Assembly (NCBI GenBank): GCA_018398585.1
Contig: JAGTTD010000010.1
Coordinates: 27,010,638 to 27,074,637, forward strand
Direction: 5' to 3'
DNA length: 64,000 nt
Origin: Simmondsia chinensis
Lineage: Eukaryota; Streptophyta; Magnoliopsida; Caryophyllales; Simmondsiaceae
The translations under genes were made by a program, and so were the position numbers. The notes under the pieces were generated by a model. That model searched no databases, was not told the origin of the DNA, and saw nothing but the letters and a program-made list of their open reading frames with translations. Positions 43,938 to 54,288 of the stretch are shown one piece after another (the stretch's first letter is position 1; each line of letters begins with the position of its first letter).

Positions 43938-44312
43938 GTGGGTAATGTATACCTGGAGCTGGACGGAGGTGGACCCACCGTGAGGCCACCAGGGCGGACC
44001 ACCACGACAGGCGGCAGCCGCCCCTTCCGAAGCCACAAGCTGACCCCCAAACCTACCACCAGACAACAATACCCACGACAACCCCCAGCCACCACTACCC
44101 ACCCCCACCAGTTGACTACCACAATACCCACGACAACCCCCAGCCACCACTACCCACCCCCACCAGTTGACTACCACCCCCACACGTACACCAGCACCAT
44201 CAACCCAATCCACCAACACTCACCCCACCTTTATTACCAACAACCACCCACCACATTCACCCCCACCAATCTCACCACCAACCACTATTACCCACCTCTA
44301 GCCCATCCCTAA
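43938..44312 (+). CDS. Pro/Thr/His-rich frame in LTR element 1
   Basis: A 124-codon open frame is dominated by Pro, Thr, His and Tyr (for example HHYPPPPVDYHPHTYT). A 55-bp unit is duplicated in tandem inside it (44067-44121 and 44122-44176). No domain is recognised. It may be translated leader or a remnant of a linker. The long open frame partly reflects C-rich composition. Confidence 0.3.
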   Translation: MGNVYLELDGGGPTVRPPGRTTTTGGSRPFRSHKLTPKPTTRQQYPRQPPATTTHPHQLTTTIPTTTPSHHYPPPPVDYHPHTYTSTINPIHQHSPHLYYQQPPTTFTPTNLTTNHYYPPLAHP

Positions 44313-44405
44313 CCGACAGAAACCCACTCAATAGAAATCAATCCGGTAGCAACGATTTCACGAACTCTCATTAACCTTCAAGACCATTTAAAATATCAAG
44401 AAAAA

Positions 44406-44846
44406 TTGGTGTTGAGTGGCGCTGCCAAAACACCGGAGACACTCCCACCCACCCAGAACGAGCTGTCGCCGGCGACGACACCCATACCCGAAGAAGATGA
44501 TGGAGAAAGAACGAAGATCGAGAACGTACCAGTATCGCCGGAGAAGTTGAGCGCTGCCACTAAAACAGTGACACGGACACCGACATCAACTAAGAACACC
44601 GGCCACAATGAAAATAACGGCTATGCCGAGAAGCACCACCACTACGAGGAGATCGGGGAGGACGGCAAAACTGACCACGACAAAGAGAACCACCACTACA
44701 AAGAGGAGATTGACGGAGGCGAGATGGCACCACCGCCCCCTTCACCACGGTCTGCCACCATGATCGTTGACGACGAAGGAGGTAAGGGTGGAGACGAGGA
44801 GAGTGCTGCAGATGAGGAGGAAGGATATTATAATACTTTTTGTTAG
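44406..44846 (+). CDS. Acidic 146-residue frame in LTR element 1
   Basis: The frame starts MVLSGAAKTPETLPPTQNEL and is rich in Glu, Asp, Lys and Thr, with His/Tyr-rich patches (KHHHYEEIGEDGKTDHDKE). Residues 80-125 (EEIGEDGKT ... EEIDGGEMAPPPP) resemble in style the acidic middle of the frame at 56448-56918 (EEIGEDDDQTAELDDGE ... PPPI), which suggests homology between the two small LTR elements. No known domain, signal peptide or membrane segment is present. Confidence 0.4.
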   Translation: MVLSGAAKTPETLPPTQNELSPATTPIPEEDDGERTKIENVPVSPEKLSAATKTVTRTPTSTKNTGHNENNGYAEKHHHYEEIGEDGKTDHDKENHHYKEEIDGGEMAPPPPSPRSATMIVDDEGGKGGDEESAADEEEGYYNTFC

Positions 44847-45016
44847 GGTTTCACAGGGGTCATTGAAGGAGGAAGGACAAGAGCAGCGGCGCACGAGCAA
44901 GGGATTAGGATTAGGGTTAGGGGTGTATTCTAAGTTATTTACCATTTTACCCCTTTAGTTAATTATAAGTATCAAATCATTCTTCACTTTAATTTTTTGG
45001 TGGGGGGAGGGGGGGA

Positions 45017-45915
45017 TCGACTTTTTTTTTTAATCAAAATGGCACATTTTGGCAAAAAAATTAGCGTTTTGACACACTTTTAAAAATATTTAGTAATTTA
45101 GTATCTTTTATTGTATATTAGTCGTTGCACGCCTTCCCACACGTTGTGCAACAGGGCTTGTGTTGCACAACATCTCAGACGCCGTGCAGTGTTTGGAGCC
45201 TTCCCACTACCTAACTCAAGTGATATAAAATTAATATAATATAGGAACAGATGAAGAAGTGGGAGCCCACTACCTAACTGAAGTTATATAAAATTAATTA
45301 ATTAAAACTGAATATATAGCTACTACAATAAAATTATAGCAAAAGGTTAATTAAAAAGTAGAGATATTAATATATAAGGAATAATATTAAATAATTATTG
45401 GTTATAAGTTAATAAATTTATTTAAAGTAAAATAACATATTATATGAAAGGAAAGTAGAAGACTAAGATAAAATTTGAATAAAAATCTAGTGTTTAAAAG
45501 AAAAAAAATGGGAAGAGAAAATATATTTAGAATTCAAAAGGAAAAAAAAAAAAAAAGATGGAAAATGTAGGTGGGGTTGGGGATTCGAACAAGGAACTTC
45601 CAATTTAAAAGGGATACTCTGACTATGGGCTCCCACTTCTTTATCTGCTTCTACAATATATTAATTTTATATGACTTTAGTTAGATAATGGGAAGACTCC
45701 AAACGCTGCATGGCACTTGGGACGTCGTGCAACACAAGCCTTGTTGTACGACGTCCGGGATGTCGTGCACCACTGTTGCACGCCTTCCCACGCGTCGTAT
45801 AACGACTAATGTACAGTAAAAGGTGCTAAATTGCTAAATATTTTTAAAAGTATGCCAAAATGCTAATTTTTTTTGTCAAAATGTGCCATTTTGATTTTTA
45901 AAAAAAAGAGTTGAT
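45017..45915. mobile_element. Foldback element 2, relative of foldback element 1
   Basis: The arms begin ATCGACTTTTTTTTTTAATC at the left and, complemented, ATCAACTCTTTTTTTT at the right. They continue with CAAAATGGCACATTTTG, ATTAGC, TTTTAAAAATATTTAG and then GC-rich blocks with GTTGCACGCCTTCCCAC and GCACGACGTC-type motifs (45121-45195 and 45715-45800). Layout and motifs match foldback 1, though the sequence is diverged. Near the middle (about 45570-45640, minus) is a tRNA-like B-box phrase (TTGTTCGAATCCCC). No 9-10-bp duplication was found. Confidence 0.8.
45570..45645 (-). repeat. tRNA-like SINE-head candidate inside foldback 2
   Basis: The minus strand reads GTGGGAGCCCATAGTCAGAG, a spacer, then AAGTTCCTTGTTCGAATCCC, comparable to box A and box B of a tRNA-derived promoter. 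The A-box match is weak. It may be a tRNA-derived SINE piece captured in the loop region. Confidence 0.35.
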
Positions 45916-46059
45916 ATTATAATACTTTTTGTTAATTTTAAACAATTTAAAAAGTTAAAATTTGTCCCTATTGTATTTGATCCATGGTGACAGAAGTAGA
46001 AGTTATTAAATATCATAGTAAGCCCTTGAAGACAAGTATCTCTCGAAAGGAAAAAGTAT

Positions 46060-46305
46060 TGATACTATCTAAAATTAAGTATTTAAGATTTATGATATTA
46101 AGTATTTAATATTATTATAGTTTAATAGTAAATTTATTAGGCACCACCTAGAGGGGGCTTAAATCTATAAATAGAAGGTATTTATTCTTAAATAAATTAA
46201 GCAAATAAAATATGATCCTTTACCTTTTCTCTTTTATCTCTTACTTTTAACATTTTAATGCTTTCTTTAGTTTATTATAGTTTTTTTCGATTTAGATTCG
46301 TAACA
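46060..46305 (+). repeat. 3' LTR of LTR element 1 (empty-site LTR)
   Basis: It starts TGATACTATC after a purine tract and lacks the MITE present in the 5' LTR. Its end is uncertain (TAACA at 46305), because the last bases do not match the 5' LTR and may be replaced by flank sequence. Confidence 0.65.
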
Positions 46306-46655
46306 TTTAGATAACTCTATTTTTATTATTACAAACAAAAAGTTATAATCAATACATTTACAAGGCGCTTTCCATCAAAACCTAAACAATTAATTACAAT
46401 CCTCTCTTTAAATCAACAAAGCCAACAAATTAAACAAAGAACTTAAAGAGAGAGAGAGTAAGAACCGTGTACCTACTCCAGCTTAGAGCTACAATGCCTT
46501 TCTTGTTCTCACTTAGCAAATCACCATTGATGCGCCCTGAAGAACCACCGGGAAGGAAAGGTTAGAAAATGGGGTAAAAAAATGAACATCTGATGCTTTC
46601 TACAGTAAAAAACGAGCCTTAAATAACCAAGACCCAATCCGTGTGAGAGAAAATC
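46306..46655. other. Flank with right copy of direct repeat; no gene
   Basis: 46310-46396 repeats 42931-43011. A (GA)n run lies at about 46448-46458. The rest has no recognisable feature. Confidence 0.5.
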
Positions 46656-46660
46656 CACAC

Positions 46661-47014
46661 TGTAGAAATTAATATTTTGTATTTGTTCGGCTTTGTATTC
46701 TCGTATTTGTATTTGTATGCTTTAGTATTTGTATTTGTTCTTAGCATATTCTTTTCTAGATTATTCCATCTAATTAGTGAGTAGGTAGAAGTTTATTTAG
46801 ACTCTCCCTCTCCCTCTCCCTCTCCCAACCGGCCACTAGGGTTTTATTTCTTGTATTTACTTAGTTTTACTCTTGCAATTTATTTTGTGTAACTCTTAGC
46901 TTAAGAAGATGATGAGGTGTGTCCTTTATCTAGTATAAATAGGGTAGCTTTGTATCATTTCTAATTATCCATTACAAATCTTCTTTCTTCATAGTCTTAT
47001 CTCAAGTTTTAACA
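46661..47014 (+). repeat. 5' LTR of copia B (354 bp)
   Basis: It begins TGTAGAAATT and ends TTTTAACA. It contains TATTTGTATTTGTATGC-type short repeats, a (CCCTCT)n run (about 46801-46826) and the TATA box TATAAATA at 46934-46941. Confidence 0.95.
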
Positions 47015-47026
47015 TGGTATCAGAGC
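47015..47026 (+). other. Primer-binding site of copia B
   Basis: TGGTATCAGAGC, exact, with no gap from the LTR. Confidence 0.93.
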
Positions 47027-47282
47027 AAGTCTCGATTTCGTGATAACAATCGGACTTGGTTGAGGAGGATAGTACAGCAAGGCCGAAGCCCTGCACCTCC
47101 TTTATTAAGCTTGTTTGTGAGCTTTTTCCTTCCTTTATTCTTGCTTTTGTGATTTCTTGTATTTTGCAATTTTAAATAATGGCGGGCATTACTAATGAGA
47201 ATGAAAGTGTTAACCAAACCGAGGTCCCTGCTCTCACGACTGGGGAGTTTTAGACACGAATTCGCCGTTTTATCTACACCCC

Positions 47283-48563
47283 TTGGATCATCCAGAGTTA
47301 GTTTTTGTGCAAAATATTTTGACAGAACCTAACTATCGATCATGGAGAAGGTCCATTTATAAAGTGTTTAAGGCAAAATGCAAGATTGGCTTCCTAGACG
47401 GAAGCATTGAAAAACCGGATGAGCTTTCGTCGGATTTTGAAAATTGGAGTACATGTGACTCCATGGTGTCAACATGGCTTTCTAACGCAGTGTCAAAAGA
47501 AATTAATGAAAGCATTACCTATTTGGAAACATCTCGGGATATTTGGTTGGACTTGCAAGAGAGGTTCTTGCAAGGTAATGTCCCTCGTATTTATGAATTA
47601 AAACGTGAGATTTCACATCTAAAGCAGGATAATATGCCCATGTCAACCTATTTTACTAAATTAAGGTCATTTTGGGATGAGTTGTATACTTTAGTTGAAA
47701 GCTCGCCTTGTACTTGCAGACACACAAAGGCTTTTTCCCATCTTCGGGACATGGAGAAACTGCTAGATGTATTGATGGGTTTGGATCCATCTTTCACTAC
47801 GGTCCATTCACAACTCATGAACACCAAACCTTTAACCTTTGTGGGAAGTGCTTATTCAGTGTTATGTCAGGAAGAGAAACAGCAAAGCGTGGCAGTAGCA
47901 TCACTTGTGATGCCCGAGGCTGCGATTTTGATAGCAAAGGGGCCAGGAGCCTCATCCAAAGGAAATAAATCCCAACGCACTAGCCGTTTTACATATTCTC
48001 ACTATAAGAAACATGGACACACCAAGGAGAGGTGTTTTGAATTGATTAGATATCCTCCAAGTTGGAAGAAGCAGGGGTCAAAGAGGGTCGGGACACTGGG
48101 AACCGCAGCAGCAGTGGCGGCTCACTACAGCAGTGAAGAGCCCACGAGTGACGGCCTCATTGTCAGGTTATCCGCTAGCCAATATCAGCACCTCTTGTCG
48201 CTACTTGGACCAAGTTCGGTCTCACCTAGTATAAATCTAACAGGTCAAGTTTTTATTTCCAGTCAAAGTTGGATTATTGACACCGGCGCCACCGACCACA
48301 TGGTTTCTTCACTATCACTCATGTTTGATATTGTGCCAAATAAAATTGTTAAACCCGTTAGATTACCAAACAGGACAACATTGACGGTTTCTCATATTGG
48401 GAAAGTTTGGATTTTTGATAATTTTATTCTTCATGGCGTGTTGTACGTGCCGGATTTTTATTGCAACTTGTTGTCGGTGAGCAAGCTCACACGTTATGAA
48501 AATTGTACGTTAACACTTTATCCTATTTTTGTTACTTTCAAGACCGACACTCGAGGAGGCTGA
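47283..48563 (+). pseudogene. Copia B gag and protease
   Basis: A 426-codon open frame. A stop in the leader (about 47250) precedes it, and the original start is probably the ATG at 47179 (MAGITNENESV), so this ATG is internal. Gag blocks: ILTEPNYRSWRRSIYKVFKA, KCKIGFLDGSIEKP, RDIWLDLQERF, LKQDNMPMSTYFTKLRSFWD and LLDVLMGLDPSF. The zinc region SHYKKHGHTKERCFELIRYP has lost the first two Cys of CxxC. The protease active site is WIIDTGATDHM (about 48268-48300). The frame ends in the beta-rich protease/GAG-pre region at 48563. Confidence 0.88.
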
Positions 48564-49500
48564 TTGGAGTGGGTAGAGTGAGAAATGGGCAATATCTGCT
48601 CGAGATGCAGCTAATTGCTCCCTGGGCTCACATGGTTCAGAATAATAAGGAGGCAGTTCTGTGGCACTGCCGATTGGGTCATATTGCTTTCAGCAAGCTT
48701 TCATTTTTCCCACATTTGAACATTAAAAGGACTAATGTTGTTTCTGATACTTGTCATCGTGCGAAACAAGCACGATCTCCTTTCCCTTTGTCAGTTTCGA
48801 AGACTCGGGTGTGTTTTGAATTAATTCATTGTGATATTTGGGGGCCTTATAGAATGTTATCTTTGAGTGGTGCACGTTTTTTCTTACCATTGTTGATGAT
48901 TATAGCCGGTGCACATAGGTATATCTTATGAAAAAGAAATCCCAAGCACATGGGATTCTCATGAATTTTTTTCGTATGGTGGGTACTCAGTTTGGTTTGC
49001 AGGTCAAACTTGTGAGAAGCGATAACGGTTAAATATAGACCGATGTTAGACTTCTATGCGAGACACGGAATTCAATACCAAACTTCATTGGTCGGGACAC
49101 CTCAACGAAACGGAGTTGTTGAACGCATGCACAAGCATTTGTTGGAAGTAGGGCTAGCACTTCGATTTTAGGCTGGACTTCCTAAGAGGTTTTGGGGTGA
49201 GTGTGTCTTCACGGCTGCCTACTTGATTAATTTGATGCCTACTTCGTTGCTTAGTAATAAGAGTCCTTACGAATTGTTAATGGGCAAACCCCGTCATATA
49301 ATCATTTGAGAATTTTTGGATGCTTGTATTATTACCATGTTAAAAATCGCACCAATGACAAACTGGATAAACGAGCTTCACTAGGAATATTTGTAGGGTA
49401 CCCCCATTTCAAAAGGGGTATAAAATTTAAAGCTTCGATGAAAATAAAATCATTGTTTCTAGGGATGTTCGATTTTATAAAGACAATATGCCCTTTTTAA
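48503..49500 (+). pseudogene. Copia B integrase, shattered
   Basis: LWHCRLGHIAFSKLS (GAG-pre) is followed by FELIHCDIWGPYRM (first Asp, about 48830). After a shift come KKKSQAHGILMNFF, VRSDNG (second Asp, about 49017-49028) directly followed by a stop, and in another frame [10 protein letters not shown] (catalytic Glu, about 49102-49130). The C-terminal block is LRIFGCLYYYHV and ASLGIFVGYPHFKRG. At least four breaks occur, so no functional integrase is possible. Confidence 0.85.
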
Positions 49501-51472
49501 AAATTGATACATCGGGGCCTACGCATGAAGGGCATTACAAGGTCCTAAGGGACGATTTTTGGTCACCGACACGGCAGGACCAGTCCCGACTGGACCGGTT
49601 CTGCAGCAGGAACGGACCGGCCCTCCTCTGGCCGATCCAGCAAAACCCGAATAGGTCCTCAGGGGACCAGGAGAGGGTCAGGCCAAAGGGCTAGCAGCAG
49701 AAGAAGGGGGTGTTCCCCTCAATGAAGAAGGGGTCGTAAGAAGAAGCGCTAGAGTTCTGTCTATGCCTGTCAAATATCAAGACTATATAACAGAGGTTTC
49801 GCCTTCTATAGCCCATTCTCCCACTACCACTCCGTCAGTCAACTCTGGTATTTTATATCCTCGCTCCAACTTTGTTTCTAACGTACAATTTTCTAACACT
49901 CACTTGTCACTTTTGAATGGCATCACTTCATGTGATGAGCCGAAAAATTTTAATCAGGCCATACAATATGAGCAATGGAGTGAAGCTATGGAGAAGGAGA
50001 TCAAGGCACTTGAACAAAACAACACATGGACACTTGAGGCTTTTCTAGCTGGAAAGAGAGCTATAGACTCGAAGTGGGTCTACAAGGTCAAATATAAGTC
50101 ATATGGGACGATTGAGAGGTACAAAGCTCGTCTTGTTGCAAAGAGGTACACTTAGGTAGAAGGAATACACTACCATGATACTTTTGCCCCCGTAGCTAAG
50201 CTTGTAACCATTCGTTGGGTTTTGGCCTTTGCCACGGCCCGGAGTTAGATAATCCAACAATTAGATGTCAATAATGTTTTTCTTCATGGGGACTTGGATG
50301 AAGAAGTTTACATGAAGTTATCACAAGGTTTTGAGCGTAAACATGAAGGCAAGGTTTGTCACCTTCATAAGTCCTTTTATGGACTTAAACAGGCATCTCG
50401 GAACTGGAATCAAAAATTCACCTCAACCTTAATTAAACGTGGTTTTCAACAATCCATGGCTGATTATTCCTTGTTCAATTTTATGCATGGGTCGATATAC
50501 ACTCCTATTCTCATTTATGTTGACGATGTCCTTATAACCGGAAATAACATGAATCATATTGCAGAAATTAAAAATGTTTTGAATGAAATGCTTGGGATAA
50601 AGGACTTGGGCCCAACAAAGTACTTTTTAGGGATTGAGGTCGCCCGTTCACAAAAGGGGCTATTGTTGAGTCAAAGAAAATATGCCCTTGACATCATTAG
50701 TGAGACCGGACTTTTAGGAGCAAAACCTGTTTTTACACAGATAATGCAGAATCATGGATTAGCAGATGGGGTAGGCGAGCCTGTGGAAGATGGGGGTCAG
50801 TATTGGCGGCTAGTCGGGCAGTTGTTGTACTTAACCATCACTCGTCCTGACATTTGTTATGCTATTCGAATTTTGAGTCAGTTTTTGCATGATCCTCGAG
50901 CACCTCATTTTGACACCATCATGAGGGTTCTCCGTTATCTAAAAGGGACTCCGGGTCAAGGAATATTCTTTCCATACGCTTGTGATCTCAAACTCCGTGC
51001 TTATTGTGATGCCGACTGGGCTGGATGTCCCACAACCAGATGATCAACAACAGGTTTTGTTGTTTTCTTGGGTGATGCGCCTATTTCATGGCAGTCCAAG
51101 AAACAAACTGTTGTTTATCGTTCTTCTGCTGAAGCAGAATACCGATCCATGGCATCCACAACTAGTGAAATAACTTGGTTACGTCAATTGTTAAATGATC
51201 TTGTTGCTCCCAATAACGAACAAGTTTTGCTCTTTTGTAATAATCAAGCAGCACTTCATATTGCTTCCAATCCCATGTTCCATGAAAGAACGAAACACAT
51301 TGAAATTGACTGTCACTTTGTCCGAGACAAATTACTATCAAAGGAGATTGCCACAGCCTACGTTCACACTGGGGAACAAGTTGCCGATATTTTCACTAAA
51401 GCGCTTGGCAGTTCAACACATGCCACATTTCTCGGCAAGTTGGGCATCGTGAACTTGCATGCTCCAACTTGA
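49501..51472 (+). pseudogene. Copia B reverse transcriptase and RNase H
   Basis: After a linker, RT blocks appear: EKEIKALEQNNTWTL, IDSKWVYKVKYKSYGTIERY, then a TAG at about 50156, IQQLDVNNVFLHG, KSFYGLKQASRNWN and LIYVDDVLITGN (YVDD at 50516-50527). RNase H: RAYCDADWAGCPTTR, then a TGA at about 51041, [47 protein letters not shown] and [12 protein letters not shown]. Apart from two or three stops the frame is well kept. Confidence 0.9.
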
Positions 51473-51479
51473 GGGAGAG

Positions 51480-51827
51480 TGTAAAAATTAATATTTTGCA
51501 TTTGTTCGTCTTTGTATTCTCGTATTTGTATTTGTATGCTTTAGTATTTGTATTTGTTCTTAGCATATTCTTTTCTAGATTATTCCATGTAATTAGTGAG
51601 TAGGTAGAAATTTATTTAGACTCTCCCTCTCCCTCTCCCAACCAACCACTAGGCCTTTATTTCTTGTATTTACTTAGTTTTACTCTTGCAATTTATTTTG
51701 TGTAATTTTTAGCTTAAGAAGATGATAGGGTGTGTCCTTCATCTAGTATAAATAGGGTAGCTTTGTATCATTTCTAATTATCCAATACAAATCTTCTTTC
51801 TTCATAGTCATATCTCAAGTTTTAACA
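51480..51827 (+). repeat. 3' LTR of copia B (348 bp)
   Basis: It begins TGTAAAAATT and ends TTTTAACA. It has one fewer CCCTCT unit than the 5' LTR and is followed by the duplication cacac. Confidence 0.95.
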
Positions 51828-51941
51828 CACACCGTCTAGTCAAGAGCGAAACACAAAATCGGGTTATTATAGGATGACACGTGGCTCAACGTGAGCCTTC
51901 AGATTCAAACCAACGGCCCACAATCACCCTTACATGCCCAG

Positions 51942-52032
51942 TGGTTGGATGGGTAATGCATGTCACCATCTAGGCCTTTGAATTCGAGTCGGTGGCTTCT
52001 CACAAAGGTTTTTTTTTTTTTTTTTTTTTTAT
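51942..52032 (+). repeat. tRNA-derived SINE-head candidate with T-run
   Basis: CAGTGGTTGGATGGGTAATG resembles box A and TTTGAATTCGAGTCGG, about 40 bases later, resembles box B. A run of about 20 T follows at 52011-52030. Several plant SINEs have this layout. No target duplication was seen. Confidence 0.4.
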
Positions 52033-53092
52033 CAGTACAAACACCCACAAGGCTAAGGGGAGGGGGGGAAGGGGCGGGGGTGATCAGAATTACAGAAGCT
52101 TTAAATGAAGAGAAGTTCTAGGATGGAAAAAAAAAATTTGTATGTGGAGGAATGTACTCAGAATTACTAATAATGTACTCCAAATTATAAAGTATACTAA
52201 AAAATTACCAACCTGTGTGTCGATATATATGTAAAAATTATGTACAATAGAAATGCTCAAATCAGATATCTTTTTACAATAATTAATTTAAAAGTAACCT
52301 AACTATATGTCAATATACGAAAAAATAATTCAATTCTATTTTTGAACAAAAAAAATAACCTAACTCCAGCTTTTCTACCAAAAAATAATCCAACTCTAGT
52401 TTTTCTATTAAAAATAACCAAACTTTAAAATAAATTTAAAAATAACCTAACTCTAAAAATTTGATTTAAAAAATACTGAATTATGATGCTTTGACGGCAT
52501 ATATTTCTTCTACGTATTTTTTATTTGGCTTGATTTCTATATGGCTGCAAATGAGCTAAGCCGACTCTTGAACCAGTTTGACTCGGATCATTAAAGGCTT
52601 GGCTTGGGTTTGTCTAAGTCGACTCGAGAGCCTGCTCGACTTGTTTAAGAGCGAGTCATTTAAATAAATGAGCCAAATCAAACTGAAGCTAACTTGGCTT
52701 GAAAGGCTCACGAGTCGGTTTGTTGGCTGGCATGTATACGTTATGAAATTGAGTTACATTTTTTTTATTTCTAATTTCCGTAATGATTTATTTTATTTCA
52801 AGTAACTATAATAATAAGTGAATTTAACAAACCTAATGAGCTTAACAAGCCTGATAAATAAGTACAATGAGCCGGCAAAACTCAACGAGTCAACTCACCT
52901 AATAATCAAGCCTAAATGATGCTGATACCGAGCTGGTCTTATTTAGTAAACAAGCTAAGCCACACACAGATATGCAGCTCGGTCAGATAAATAATATATA
53001 TATTGAGCTGGTCCTATTTAGTTAACATAGCCGAGCCTAGCTGAGCTAGCTGTGGTTCAGCTCGGCTTGGCTTGGCTCGGCTCGGCTCATTT
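52033..53092. other. AT-rich flank plus GC-richer 'GAGCC' region
   Basis: 52270-52490 is the left member of a long inverted repeat (partner 59195-59460). From about 52540 to 53085 phrases such as GAGCCGACTCG, CTCGGCTTGGCT and GAGCTGGTCCTATTTAG recur. This resembles the 'GAGCTCGGCTCG' motif-rich ends of some hAT-like MITEs, but no end could be paired. Confidence 0.4.
52270..52490 (+). repeat. Left arm of distant inverted repeat with 30-35-bp units
   Basis: Degenerate units such as TAACCTAACTCCAGCTTTTC and TAATCCAACTCTAGTTTTTC recur about every 30-35 bp. The reverse complement of the whole arm occurs at 59195-59460, beyond the other end of the CACTA element. Confidence 0.75.
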
Positions 53093-53149
53093 CACCACAA
53101 GAAAATTATAAAATTACCACAGACAAAATCGGTAGCAAAATTAAAAAAA

Positions 53150-53720
53150 AACGACTTCGTAACAAAAAAGATTTGGACCAACATTCGTTGCAAAATACCC
53201 CGTAGCAAATTATTTGCAACAAATTTGTGACGAAAATTTGCAACGGCCCAAATTCGTTGCAAACCCATTGGAAATTTGCTATGGATTTGCAAGGTTATTA
53301 TCCGTTGTACATTTGCAGCGCACAAGGTTGTTGAAAATCTGTTCCTAGTTTGCAATGTGTTTTCCAAGGGAAATAATCGTTGCAAAGTTGCAACGGATAC
53401 AGTCCTCATAAAGTCGTTGCAAATTTTCAACGTCATTTGCAAAAAGGATGTCGTTACACATTTGCAACAATTTTGCAACGAAAGTTTGCGTTGCAAATTT
53501 GCAACAACTTCGCAACTACTGCTTGCGTTGCAAATTTCCAACGGTATTGTTGTCTCAAATCCGTTACAAATTACAACAAGCTTTGCAACGACTTTGATAA
53601 AACTTTGCTCGTTACAAATTTTAGTGAAATGGGTACAATTATAAAAATTAGATAATATTTGCTATGGATTTGCAACATATATACCAATTGCTATTTCGTT
53701 GCGAATTTGCAAAATTTGTA
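53150..53720. repeat. Left subterminal repeat array of the CACTA element
   Basis: More than a dozen copies of CGTTGCAAAT / ATTTGCAACG occur in both orientations. In CACTA elements such motifs bind the element's DNA-binding protein. Confidence 0.75.
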
Positions 53721-53920
53721 TATTTCATAATTTAAAATATAAAAACTAAATATTACATAAAGCCAAATTAAATAGCCAGAAAGTAAGTTATAATTAAAGA
53801 GTTATGCATTGGTCAATACAAAAATATAAAATACCCACTAATTAGTCTATAAATACAGTAGGAAGATCAAATATGAAATAACTATTATTATCTAATTACT
53901 AATAACAATATATAAAAAGT

Positions 53921-54288
53921 TCATGAGCTTTCATCTTCATCGTCCTCGTCAGATGGATCAGAGGGAGCACCATTCGAGGGTTGTAAAGTATGAGGATAAC
54001 CAATTGGCTCGTCAATACTTTGCAATGTTCCCGTCAACTTCAGGTTCATCTGTCGTACTTAAGCAAATTCTGATTGTAATTGCTGAATTTGTTCTTAATG
54101 CTGACGTACAATGCTAGATTCCTCATAGAAATGAAACGTTGAACCTATGTGAGTTTCCTTCTTCAAAGTGAGTTCATTTTATGGTCTCTAGAGGAAGAAT
54201 CCGCAGCAACTTTCCACATGTCAAAATCAAATTCATCTGTGCATGAGTCATCTTCATGTACCGCATAGTACTCATCTTCGTACCTTTT
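53921..54288 (-). pseudogene. CACTA-type (Ptta/En-Spm family) transposase-associated exon remnant
   Basis: On the minus strand an exon begins after the splice acceptor TTATTTTACAG (54289-54299). It reads KRYEDEYYAVHEDDSCTDEF and DFDMWKVAADSS, then after a shift KKETHIGSTFHFYEE, and ends QPSNGAPSDPSDEDDEDES followed by a stop. An acidic Ser/Asp tail of this kind closes many plant Ptta/En/Spm-type proteins. One frameshift and two stops are present. The rest of the gene was not found. Confidence 0.5.

Larger units (their letters stand above)
44824..45934. repeat. 22-bp exact direct repeat bracketing foldback element 2
   Basis: The 22 bases at 44824-44845 (starting GATATTATAATAC) recur exactly at 45913-45934. 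The first copy is in the end of the acidic frame, the second immediately right of the foldback. The distance is 1,089 bp. Confidence 0.7.
43012..46305 (+). mobile_element. Non-autonomous LTR element 1 (no gag/pol), itself invaded twice
   Basis: Terminal direct repeats (43012-43907 including a MITE; 46060-46305) share AAATTAAGTATTTA, CACCTAGAG..GGGCTT and CTATAAATA. A PBS (TAGTATCAGAGC, about 43909-43920) and a purine tract (GAAAGGAAAAAGTAT, 46045-46059) are in the right places. The interior codes only for low-complexity proteins (43938-44312 and 44406-44846) and holds a foldback element (45017-45915). The LTR start TGATAC, the PBS, the purine tract and a CCATTTTACCCCT phrase link it to the compact element at 56044-57459. 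Confidence 0.75.
46656..51832 (+). mobile_element. Ty1/copia element B, full length, frames broken
   Basis: The element 46661-51827 is 5,167 bp with LTRs 46661-47014 and 51480-51827. It is flanked by the exact duplication cacac (46656-46660 and 51828-51832). Order: LTR, PBS (47015), gag, protease, integrase, RT, RNase H, purine tract (CTTGAGGGAGAG, about 51469-51479), LTR. The domains are all present but several stops and shifts lie in integrase and RT. The LTRs differ by about 16 substitutions and one 6-bp unit by eye. Confidence 0.95.

Noticed and set aside
53092..53655. 149-, 122- and 91-codon frames with repeated 'QICN/LQRx' phrases
   Set aside because: They translate the TTGCAACG subterminal repeats of the CACTA element; all strands and frames look similarly repetitive.
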